Assembly (NCBI GenBank): GCA_934168325.1
Contig: CAKPNG010000009.1
Location: forward strand, 1-48,652
Direction: 5' to 3'
From: an uncultured Bacilli bacterium
GTDB taxonomy: Bacteria > Bacillota_I > Bacilli_A > RFN20 > CAG-826
Length of the DNA stretch: 48,652 nucleotides
The stretch's first letter is position 1. Each line of letters opens with the position of its first letter. Below are positions 33,338-40,603 of the stretch, one piece after another. Position numbers and translations under genes: made by a program. The notes under the pieces are model-generated. The model made no database searches and was not told the origin of the DNA. It was given only the letters and a program-made list of their open reading frames with translations.

Positions 33338-34622
33338 GACCTTTAGGATAATAATTTTTTAAGTCATTTCCTATTTTTTTAACATAACCTAAATTAATAT
33401 TTTCATAAGAAACAACATAGAAACCATTTGGTAAAGCTAAGTTAGTTTTAATTAAATCACCATGAATATATTTTTTAAAGTCTATTTCATTTAATTTAAT
33501 TGAATTATTATTATCTAAATAATGAGCTAAATGGAAAGTAGGAATAAGAAAATCTTTTTTAATTTCATAAGCATCTAATCCGTTTTTAATAATATTGAAA
33601 TTTGATAAATCTAAATAATTATTAAATAAATATAAGTGATTATTTTTAATTTCTTGATAATTAAAATTTAATAAATTTAAATCTTTTTGCTTATTTATTG
33701 ATATTTTTTTATTTTTAGGAAGTGATGAATTAATTAATGATTCATCTTTTTTTATTTGGCAAATAAATTGACCTTCTCCATTATATAAATTAGGAAATAA
33801 ATGAATTGCTTCTTTTAAATCTTTATGTCGATATTCACCATCGATATGTGGTAGATTAATCAATTTAGCTGTTGGTTCTTTATTTAAAAAATCTAAAATA
33901 ACACCTTCATTTTCTTCATAAGAAAAAGAACAAGTTGAATACGATAATATTCCTCCAGGTTTTAATAAATTAAACGCTATTTGAATTAATTCTTTTTGAG
34001 TATTTACACATTTATTTACTTTTTCAATAGACCAATCTAATTTAGAAAATTCATTTTTTCTAAACATACTTGACCCACTACAAGGTGCATCTAAAATTAT
34101 AATATCAAATGTATTTTTATATTTTAAGTCGAGTTTTGCAGGGTTTATACAAGAAAGAGCGACATTTACGATTCCTAATCTTTCTAAATTTTCTCTCATT
34201 GATAATATTCTAGGCATAGAAATATCGTTACTTATAATATTACAATTTGGATTTTTTAAAGAGATAGAAATTGTTTTTCCACCTGGAGCAGCACATAAAT
34301 CTAATATATTAAATCCATCTTTAATATCTAAAAAATAGTGAATTAGTAAGCTACTAGAATCCATTATATAGTATGCTCCGTTATCAAATAAAAATGATTT
34401 ACCAGGAAAATCGATTTGCTTATCGTAATAATAAACATTATCGACAAAAGGATGCTTCCTTAAACTAGAAAAATATTTATTTAATGTTTCTATATTAATT
34501 TTCTTTGTATTTAATAATAAGCTTCCGGTAGGTTCTTTATCTAAGGAATTAATCAAATCTTCGACTGTTTTTGAATCAAAATGATTTTTTAAATGTTCTA
34601 TAAATAACTCATAATTTTCCAT
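33327..34622 (-). CDS. rsmF: 16S rRNA m5C methyltransferase, RsmF/NOL1-NOP2-Sun family
   Basis: SAM-dependent RNA cytosine-5 methyltransferase. The SAM motif LDLCAAPGGKT spans residues 108-117. The two catalytic cysteines of the family are C181 (DAPCSG) and C231 (YSTCSFSYEENEG). A C-terminal region of about 140 residues looks like the RsmF/YebU RNA-binding (PUA-like) part. The 431 residues fit RsmF better than RsmB, which has an N-terminal NusB-like domain absent here. The ATG has no Shine-Dalgarno; a -10 lies 6 bases upstream. It is convergent with plsC, overlapping by 11 bases. Confidence 0.87.
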   Translation of the reverse strand: MENYELFIEHLKNHFDSKTVEDLINSLDKEPTGSLLLNTKKINIETLNKYFSSLRKHPFVDNVYYYDKQIDFPGKSFLFDNGAYYIMDSSSLLIHYFLDIKDGFNILDLCAAPGGKTISISLKNPNCNIISNDISMPRILSMRENLERLGIVNVALSCINPAKLDLKYKNTFDIIILDAPCSGSSMFRKNEFSKLDWSIEKVNKCVNTQKELIQIAFNLLKPGGILSYSTCSFSYEENEGVILDFLNKEPTAKLINLPHIDGEYRHKDLKEAIHLFPNLYNGEGQFICQIKKDESLINSSLPKNKKISINKQKDLNLLNFNYQEIKNNHLYLFNNYLDLSNFNIIKNGLDAYEIKKDFLIPTFHLAHYLDNNNSIKLNEIDFKKYIHGDLIKTNLALPNGFYVVSYENINLGYVKKIGNDLKNYYPKGLRH

Positions 34623-34628
34623 GTCTTT

Positions 34629-34634
34629 ATAATA
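34629..34634 (-). promoter_or_regulatory. -10 hexamer of rsmF, leaderless arrangement
   Basis: On the minus strand TATTAT ends 6 bases before the rsmF ATG, with no ribosome site between. It is diverged from the pdp promoter region. Confidence 0.5.
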
Positions 34635-34666
34635 TTGTTTTTATTATAAAAAATCCAATTAAAATA

Positions 34667-34675
34667 TGATAAAAT
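34667..34675 (+). promoter_or_regulatory. extended -10 promoter of pdp
   Basis: TG-A-TAAAAT (34667-34675), followed by AGGAG near 34687 and the ATG at 34701. No convincing -35 was found, which is usual for extended -10 promoters. Confidence 0.45.
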
Positions 34676-34700
34676 ATATAAAAATTAGGAGATATACTTT

Positions 34701-35954
34701 ATGATAATGGAAGAAATAATTGAACATAAGCGTGATGGATTAAAATTAACTCGTGATGAAATACATTTTTTTATTGAAAATTATGTAAAAGGTAGCATCC
34801 CTGATTATCAAGCAAGTGCTTTATTAATGGCTATTTATCTTAAAGGTATGGATGCTGAAGAAACTGCTATTTTAACTTTAGAAATGGAAAATAGTGGAGA
34901 AATTTGGGATTTATCTGATATTCCTGGATTAAAAATAGATAAACATTCAACTGGTGGTGTTGGTGATAAAGTTAGTTTAGTTTTAGGACCAATGGTTGCT
35001 AGTTGTGGTGGAAAACTTGCTAAAATGAGTGGCAGAGGCTTAGGTCATACCGGTGGAACTTTAGATAAATTAGAATCTATCCCTGGTTTTGATATTTATG
35101 AAAATATTCATGAATTTAAAGAACAAATTAGAAATGTTGGAATGGCTATAATTGGTCAATCAAGTGATTTAGACCCAGCAGATAAAAAATTATATGCTCT
35201 TAGAGATGTAACAGCTACAGTAAGTTGCATTCCTTTAATTGCTTCTTCAATTATGTCTAAAAAATTAGCTAGTGGATCTGATTGTATATTATTAGATGTT
35301 AAATACGGTTGTGGAGCTTTTATGAAAACTAAAGAAAAAGCTCATGAATTAGCTGATTTAATGATTGATATTGGTAAACATTTAGGAAAAGATGTTCGCG
35401 CTGAAGTTACTGATATGGATCAACCTTTAGGTTTTGCAGTTGGTAATAATCTTGAAGTTAAAGAAGCTATAAATACTTTAAAAGGTCATGGCCCAAAAGA
35501 TTTATTTGATTTATGTGTAAATAGTGGATCAATTATGCTTACCCAAGCTAAATTATTTAAAACTACTGAAGAAGCTAAAGAAGCAATTTTAGAAAATGTT
35601 AAAAATGGTAAGGCATTTGATAAATTTGTCGAATTCGTTAAAGCTCAAAAAGGCGATACAAGTTATATTTTAAATCCAGATAAATTTGAAATGGCTAAAA
35701 ATATAATTCCTATTTATAGCGATAAAGAAGGTATCATTAAAAGAATTGATGCTTTAACTATTGGAAAATGTGCTATGAAACTTGGTGGTGGACGTGAAGT
35801 TATAACTGATGTTATTGATATGTCTGCTGGTATTGTTTTAAATAAAAAAATTGGTGATAAAGTAGAAAAAGGCGAATTACTTTGTACACTTTATACCAAT
35901 AAAAATGGATACAGTGAAATTGAAAGCGAAACTAAAAATGCATTTATTTTTTAG
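34701..35954 (+). CDS. pdp: pyrimidine-nucleoside phosphorylase
   Basis: Phosphorolyses uridine and (deoxy)thymidine to base plus (deoxy)ribose-1-phosphate in nucleoside salvage. The family signature is clear: KHSTGGVGDKVSLVLGPMVASCGGKLAKMSGRGLGHTGGTLDKLESIPGF spread over two adjacent blocks, here quoted as KHSTGGVGDKVSL and SGRGLGHTGGTLDKLES. The phosphate-binding and C-terminal alpha/beta domains follow. At 417 residues it is about 15 shorter at the C-terminus than typical Bacillus Pdp, ending NAFIF. It overlaps the 3' end of opposite-strand rarA by 11 bases. DeoA is the close alternative name. Confidence 0.92.
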   Translation: MIMEEIIEHKRDGLKLTRDEIHFFIENYVKGSIPDYQASALLMAIYLKGMDAEETAILTLEMENSGEIWDLSDIPGLKIDKHSTGGVGDKVSLVLGPMVASCGGKLAKMSGRGLGHTGGTLDKLESIPGFDIYENIHEFKEQIRNVGMAIIGQSSDLDPADKKLYALRDVTATVSCIPLIASSIMSKKLASGSDCILLDVKYGCGAFMKTKEKAHELADLMIDIGKHLGKDVRAEVTDMDQPLGFAVGNNLEVKEAINTLKGHGPKDLFDLCVNSGSIMLTQAKLFKTTEEAKEAILENVKNGKAFDKFVEFVKAQKGDTSYILNPDKFEMAKNIIPIYSDKEGIIKRIDALTIGKCAMKLGGGREVITDVIDMSAGIVLNKKIGDKVEKGELLCTLYTNKNGYSEIESETKNAFIF

Positions 35955-37206
35955 TTTTTAATTCTCTTAAATTTGAAGATCTTTTAATTTGTTTAATTTT
36001 ATTATAATTTTCATTAAGTATTTTTTCGTATTGTCCAGAATTATTTGGCTTATAAAATTCATAATATTTAATTAATTCTGGTAAATATTGCATTTTTATC
36101 CATAAATCTGGGCGATCATAAGGATATTTATCAATATCTAAGGTATTAACTGGGGTGTATTTTAAATAATCTAATACATCTAGTGGTTTATCATTTGCTA
36201 AACTAATTGCTGAATCTAAAGAATCAATAGCTGAACGGCTTTTTGGTGATAAAGCTAAATCTATAACAGCATTAGCTAAAGGAATACGAGCTTCAGGAAA
36301 ACCTAGTTGATTAGCAGCATCAATTGCTAATTTAGTACGCATACAAGCATTAGGATTAGCTAAACCAATATCTTCATAAGCAATAACCATTAATCTTCGA
36401 CTTATAGAATCTAAATCATTTGCTAAACATAATCTTGCTAAATAATATAATGCAGCATTTACATCGCTTCCTCTAATCGATTTTTGTAAGGCACTAACTG
36501 CATTATAATGATCATCCTCATCTCTATCCATTTGGATATTTGATATTTTATTAATAGATTTAACATCGTCTAAAGTGATATCTTTACCTTTAAAAGTAAG
36601 ATAAATTATATCTAAAAAATTTAAAGCAAATCTAAAATCGCCATTAGATCTATTAGCGATATAAGTTAAGATTTCGTTATTTAATTTAATTTTATTATTT
36701 AATCCATTACTACTTTCAATAGCTCTAGTTAAACCAGTAATTAAATCATCATTATTAAGTTTTTTGACTTCTAATAAATGAGTACGACTTCTAATAGCTT
36801 TATTAATTGATATATAAGGATTAGAAGTAGTAGCTCCAATTAAAATAATGCTACCATCTTCAACGTAAGGTAATAAAATATCTTGCTTATCTTTATTTAA
36901 TCGATGGACTTCATCAATGATTAATAAAATTTGTCCTTGAGTTTTAGCTTCTTTTATAGCATCTTCTAAATCTTTTTTATTAGAAGTAACAGCATTAATT
37001 TTTAAAAAAGGAATTTTAATATCATGAGCATAAGCTTCTGCGATAGTAGTTTTTCCAGTTCCTGGAGGTCCAAAAAGGATAAATGAAACTGGCATATTTT
37101 CATTTATTGAGTTTGTTAAAAAGCCATTAGGCCCTACTAAATCGTTTTGTCCTAAAATTTCACTTAAATGATATGGTCTTATTCGAAAAGCTAGTGGTTT
37201 TAACAT
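35944..37206 (-). CDS. rarA: replication-associated recombination ATPase RarA (MgsA)
   Basis: Clamp-loader-like AAA+ protein acting at stalled replication forks. Walker A is FGPPGTGKTT at about residue 45-54. Walker B is LLIIDEVHRL, sensor 1 is IGATTSNPY, and a RGSDVNAALYYLARL region with the tetramerisation C-domain follows (YEDIGLANPNA). The 420 residues match the family. The start lies 6 bases after a minus-strand TATAAT that overlaps the -10 of the divergent dtd gene. The 3' end overlaps pdp. Confidence 0.93.
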   Translation of the reverse strand: MLKPLAFRIRPYHLSEILGQNDLVGPNGFLTNSINENMPVSFILFGPPGTGKTTIAEAYAHDIKIPFLKINAVTSNKKDLEDAIKEAKTQGQILLIIDEVHRLNKDKQDILLPYVEDGSIILIGATTSNPYISINKAIRSRTHLLEVKKLNNDDLITGLTRAIESSNGLNNKIKLNNEILTYIANRSNGDFRFALNFLDIIYLTFKGKDITLDDVKSINKISNIQMDRDEDDHYNAVSALQKSIRGSDVNAALYYLARLCLANDLDSISRRLMVIAYEDIGLANPNACMRTKLAIDAANQLGFPEARIPLANAVIDLALSPKSRSAIDSLDSAISLANDKPLDVLDYLKYTPVNTLDIDKYPYDRPDLWIKMQYLPELIKYYEFYKPNNSGQYEKILNENYNKIKQIKRSSNLRELKTKK

Positions 37207-37212
37207 AAAAAT

Positions 37213-37218
37213 ATTATA
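37213..37218 (-). promoter_or_regulatory. -10 hexamer of rarA, overlapping the divergent dtd -10
   Basis: On the minus strand TATAAT ends 6 bases before the rarA ATG. It shares two bases with the plus-strand TATAAT of dtd (37217-37222), so both promoters use one symmetric ATTATATAAT element. Confidence 0.6.
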
Positions 37219-37222
37219 TAAT
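37217..37222 (+). promoter_or_regulatory. -10 hexamer of dtd, leaderless arrangement
   Basis: TATAAT ends 7 bases before the dtd ATG at 37230, with no Shine-Dalgarno. It overlaps the divergent rarA -10. Confidence 0.6.
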
Positions 37223-37229
37223 AATTATC

Positions 37230-37682
37230 ATGAAAATCGTATTACAAAATGTATTAAAAGCAAGTGTCGAAGTAAATAACCAAATTATAAGTGAAATAAG
37301 TAAAGGTTACTTATTATTAGTTTCTTTTAAAGAAGGAGATAATGAAGAGATCTCTAAAAAATTGGCTTTAAAAGTATCTAAATTAAGAATATTTATGGAT
37401 GAAAATGGAAAAACTAATAAATCAATATTTGATGTTAATGGATCAATTTTAAGTATTTCTCAATTTACTTTATACGCTGATGCTAGTAAAGGAAATAGAC
37501 CATCTTTTACGAATTGTATGCATTTTGAAAAAGCTAATGAACTTTATAAATTATTTAATGATTATTTAAGAGAACTTAATTTAGAAGTAAAAGAAGGAAT
37601 GTTTGGTGAAGATATGAAAGTTTCACTAATCAATGATGGACCTTTTACATTAGTACTTGATAGTGAGGAATTATTTAAATGA
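37230..37682 (+). CDS. dtd: D-aminoacyl-tRNA deacylase
   Basis: Homodimeric RNA-based proofreading enzyme that removes D-amino acids and glycine from mischarged tRNAs. The two signature blocks are SQFTLYAD (residues 77-84) with the following KGNRPSF, and the NDGPFTL block (135-141) that contributes the cis-proline selectivity loop. The 150 residues are full length. It ends in TGA, with the mnmA ATG overlapping the stop by 4 bases, so translation of mnmA is coupled to it. Confidence 0.95.
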   Translation: MKIVLQNVLKASVEVNNQIISEISKGYLLLVSFKEGDNEEISKKLALKVSKLRIFMDENGKTNKSIFDVNGSILSISQFTLYADASKGNRPSFTNCMHFEKANELYKLFNDYLRELNLEVKEGMFGEDMKVSLINDGPFTLVLDSEELFK

Positions 37683-38812
37683 GAGTAATGTTAGGGTTAA
37701 GTGGTGGAGTTGATAGTGCTGTTGCTGCTTATTTATTAAAAGAACAAGGATATGAAGTTATTTGCTGTTTTATGAGAAATTGGGATAGTATGGCAAATAA
37801 TGATGTTTTAGGAAATCCAACAGTTGATGATAATATGTGTCCTCAAGAAAAAGACTATCAAGATGCTTGTAAAGTAGCTGAATCTTTAGGTTTACCTATG
37901 ATGAGAATAGATTTTGTTAAAGAATATTGGGATAATGTTTTTACATATTTTTTAAATGAATATGAGAAAGGTAGAACACCAAATCCTGATATTTTCTGTA
38001 ATAAATATATTAAATTTGATGCTTTTTATAATTTTGCTAAGAAAAATAATTGCGATATGATTGCAATGGGACATTATGCAAAAAGAGTTGATGTAGATGG
38101 TAAAACTTATTTATATAAAGCTAAAGATTTAAATAAAGATCAAACATATTTTTTAAGTCAAATATCATTAAATCAATTAAAAAGTTGTTTATTTCCTTTG
38201 GGTGATATTACTAAAGATAAGGTTAGAGAAATTGCTCATAAATTAAATTTAATAAGTGTTGAAGATAAAAAAGATTCTACTGGGATTTGCTTTATTGGTG
38301 AAAGAAATTTTAAGCAATTTTTGCAAAATTATATTCCTGCTAAAAAAGGAAATATTGTTGATATTGCTACTAATAGAGTATTAGGAATTCATGATGGTGT
38401 TATGTATTATACTTTAGGACAAAGAAAAGGTCTTGGCATCGGCGGAATAAAAGGTGAAGTTGCTAAAGGCTGGTTTGTTTGTAAAAAAGATGTTAAAAAT
38501 AATATATTATATGTAGCAAGTGGAAAGGAAGATGAACATTTATTTAGTGATACATGTATTGTCAATGAAATTAATTTGTTTAATGGTAAAATAGAAGATA
38601 ATACACATATTTATGCAAAATTTAGATATCGTCAAAAAGATTTAGGAGTTACTCTTTTTAATAATGAAGATGGCACAATTACTCTTAAATTTGATGATTA
38701 TTATAAAGCTGTAACACCTGGTCAAGCTTGCGTATTATATGATGGTGATATCTGCCTTGGTGGTGGAATAATTGATAAAGTTTATTATAAAGGTAAACTC
38801 AAAAACTATTAA
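37679..38812 (+). CDS. mnmA: tRNA-specific 2-thiouridylase MnmA
   Basis: Adds sulfur to U34 of tRNA-Lys, -Glu and -Gln using ATP and a persulfide carrier. An N-terminal PP-loop domain begins MLGLSGGVDSAVAAYLL. The catalytic cysteines are C107 (PNPDIFCNKYIKF) and C204 (DSTGICFIGERNFKQFL). A central domain and a beta-barrel complete the 377 residues. The start codon overlaps the dtd stop (ATGA). No separate ribosome site is seen, only GAGGA in the end of dtd. Confidence 0.95.
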   Translation: MRVMLGLSGGVDSAVAAYLLKEQGYEVICCFMRNWDSMANNDVLGNPTVDDNMCPQEKDYQDACKVAESLGLPMMRIDFVKEYWDNVFTYFLNEYEKGRTPNPDIFCNKYIKFDAFYNFAKKNNCDMIAMGHYAKRVDVDGKTYLYKAKDLNKDQTYFLSQISLNQLKSCLFPLGDITKDKVREIAHKLNLISVEDKKDSTGICFIGERNFKQFLQNYIPAKKGNIVDIATNRVLGIHDGVMYYTLGQRKGLGIGGIKGEVAKGWFVCKKDVKNNILYVASGKEDEHLFSDTCIVNEINLFNGKIEDNTHIYAKFRYRQKDLGVTLFNNEDGTITLKFDDYYKAVTPGQACVLYDGDICLGGGIIDKVYYKGKLKNY

Positions 38813-38836
38813 AAAAATCTAGATTAGTAGACTTTT
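38811..38836 (-). terminator. terminator of the purine permease gene (minus strand)
   Basis: On the minus strand AAAGTCTA / TAGATTTT forms an 8-pair stem including one G-U, followed by a run of T. Read on the plus strand the same pair is an A-C mismatch, so the minus orientation folds better. It may still also stop mnmA transcripts. Confidence 0.6.
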
Positions 38837-40328
38837 AAATTAAATGATGAAGAATTTCTTCAAGAATTATATCTATCAAAAATAGTATTGTAATTATGTA
38901 AACTAGAATTGGTACATCTTTTCTATTTTTAGAAAATATATATAATAATGAATAAATAATTAAACTAATACCAATTCCTTTTGTAATAGAATAAGATAAA
39001 AGTGTAAAAATGATACTAACAGTAAAACTAATTAATATAGTAAAATCATTTTTATCTAATTCTTTTAAATTATTAATAAAAATTGTCAATCCAACAGCAA
39101 ATAATACAGGTGCAGTAATTGAAAAAGCAGTAAAAAAATGGAAAATAGGATATAAGAAAACACAGCATAACATCAACACGCCAGCTGTTAAACTTGATAA
39201 TCCAGTTTTAGCACCATATGAAACACCGACTGCAGATTCAGCTAATGAAGTAACACTACTTGTTCCTAAAGGGCCACTTAATAAGCAGCCTAAAGAATCA
39301 GCAATCATTGCTCTTCTTAAATTAATAATTTTGCCGTTTTCATCAATTAAATTAGCTTCTTTTGTAATGCTAAATAATGTAGATGTAGTATCAAATATAT
39401 TAACCATAAATAGACTAAATATTGCTATATATGAAGCAGGTGAAGAGAATACATCAATTAATAGTTCACCAAATGTAATATCAGTTTCAACTAAAAACCC
39501 ATAAAAAACTACATTTTTAATACCGGATGGTAACCAAATTGAAGGATCTTTAAAGTTTAATAAACCATTATTATATACACCTTCATTTATAGAACCGTAA
39601 ATATCTAATCCAGAATAAGCACATACTATTGAAATGATCGTTAAAAATATAACAGTTAAAGGTATTGCAAATGTATTTAAAAACTTATATTTTGCTTTTA
39701 TAAACATTAAAGTAATAATTATAAAAATACCAATTAACGCTATTAATGGAGTTGGATTTATAATTGTTTGACTATTAACCTTTGCTATTTTAATTAATTC
39801 TCCGAATTTTACTAAAGTATCAGGATTTGAGACTATAATTCCAGAATTATTTAAGCCTACAAAACATATAAAGATACCTAGAGAAGCACTAATTATTACT
39901 TTAATTTGCTTTGGAATTGAATCTAAAAATTTTCTTCTTAAAGGTGTAACACTGAAAATAAAAAATATTATTCCAGATATTGTTAAAACGATTAATGATT
40001 TTTGCCAGCTATGTGGCCCAGAAAAAATTTGATTACATATAGTATAAGATAAGAAGGCATTTAACCCCATACCACTTGATAAAACGACAGGATAATTTGC
40101 TAATAAAGCCATTAAAATTGTTGAAAAAGCTCCAATTATAGCAGTAACAGCAAATACACCATTTGAATCTATCCCCATTGAGGATAAAATCATTGCATTT
40201 ACTGGTAAAATATAACACATACATATAAATGATAATATTCCACCAATAATTTCTTTTTTAATTGTTGTAGTTCTTGAAGCGATTTTAAAAAAATCGCTAA
40301 TCTTTGTATTTATATTATGATTCGACAT
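38835..40328 (-). CDS. NCS2/AzgA-type purine permease (adenine/guanine/hypoxanthine)
   Basis: A 497-residue membrane transporter with about 12-14 hydrophobic segments. The N-terminal KEIIGGILSFICMCYILPVN and the SSGMGLNAFLSY motif identify the AzgA-like branch of NCS2 carriers. The central MVNIFDTTSTLFSITKEANL and SVTSLAESAVGVSYGAKTGL segments match the substrate-site regions. It probably imports a nucleobase by proton symport; the exact base is not decided by the sequence. PbuG and PbuO are the nearest named relatives. The ATG is 6 bases downstream of a minus-strand TAAAAT and has no Shine-Dalgarno. Confidence 0.87.
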   Translation of the reverse strand: MSNHNINTKISDFFKIASRTTTIKKEIIGGILSFICMCYILPVNAMILSSMGIDSNGVFAVTAIIGAFSTILMALLANYPVVLSSGMGLNAFLSYTICNQIFSGPHSWQKSLIVLTISGIIFFIFSVTPLRRKFLDSIPKQIKVIISASLGIFICFVGLNNSGIIVSNPDTLVKFGELIKIAKVNSQTIINPTPLIALIGIFIIITLMFIKAKYKFLNTFAIPLTVIFLTIISIVCAYSGLDIYGSINEGVYNNGLLNFKDPSIWLPSGIKNVVFYGFLVETDITFGELLIDVFSSPASYIAIFSLFMVNIFDTTSTLFSITKEANLIDENGKIINLRRAMIADSLGCLLSGPLGTSSVTSLAESAVGVSYGAKTGLSSLTAGVLMLCCVFLYPIFHFFTAFSITAPVLFAVGLTIFINNLKELDKNDFTILISFTVSIIFTLLSYSITKGIGISLIIYSLLYIFSKNRKDVPILVYIITILFLIDIILEEILHHLI

Positions 40329-40334
40329 GACAGT

Positions 40335-40340
40335 ATTTTA
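40335..40340 (-). promoter_or_regulatory. -10 hexamer of the purine permease, leaderless arrangement
   Basis: On the minus strand TAAAAT ends 6 bases before the ATG at 40328-40326, with no ribosome site in the gap. Confidence 0.5.
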
Positions 40341-40370
40341 ACATATTAAGTATCAGCATTAAATTAAATA

Positions 40371-40398
40371 TTTACTTAGAGTAAGTTTTTGATATAAT
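40371..40398 (+). promoter_or_regulatory. alaS promoter
   Basis: TTTACT (40371-40376), 16 bases, TATAAT (40393-40398). The predicted start near 40405 coincides with the 5' end of the T-box RNA. Confidence 0.55.
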
Positions 40399-40403
40399 TA
40401 TGG

Positions 40404-40590
40404 TGAAAAAAGAAGGATTAACTATTTTTCTTAGAGAGTATGCGGTGGTGAAAGACATATAAAAATAGTAATCTAGAGCCAATTTTCATTTAATTTAAAA
40501 TTTAAAAATTAAGAGCTTAATTATATTAATTAAGAATTAGGATGGTACCGCGATAATTCGTTCCTAAATGATAGGAACTTTTTTTATTTT
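40404..40590 (+). ncRNA. T-box riboswitch controlling alaS (alanine)
   Basis: Leader RNA that senses uncharged tRNA-Ala. The T-box core AGGATGGTACCGCG spans 40539-40552, and TGGT at 40543-40546 can pair with the tRNA ACCA end. Stem I includes CTATTTTT (40422-40429) pairing with AAAAATAG (40461-40468), and it carries the AGAGAG and GGTGGTGAAAG elements. A base helix GAAAA/TTTTC brackets an internal loop whose 3' side contains GCC (40478-40480), a good alanine specifier. The terminator is GTTCCT (40560-40565) / AGGAAC (40573-40578) followed by T-run 40579-40585. Charging state would select terminator or antiterminator. Confidence 0.9.
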
Positions 40591-40603
40591 TGGAGGTTTA
40601 TAT

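Noticed and set aside
39010..39504. 164-codon plus-strand frame inside the purine permease
   Set aside because: Antisense to a well-conserved membrane transporter, with no ribosome site or recognisable protein.
40568..40603. Upstream ATG start for alaS
   Set aside because: It lies in the loop of the T-box terminator; GGAGG and ATG at 40604 give the normal AlaRS N-terminus.
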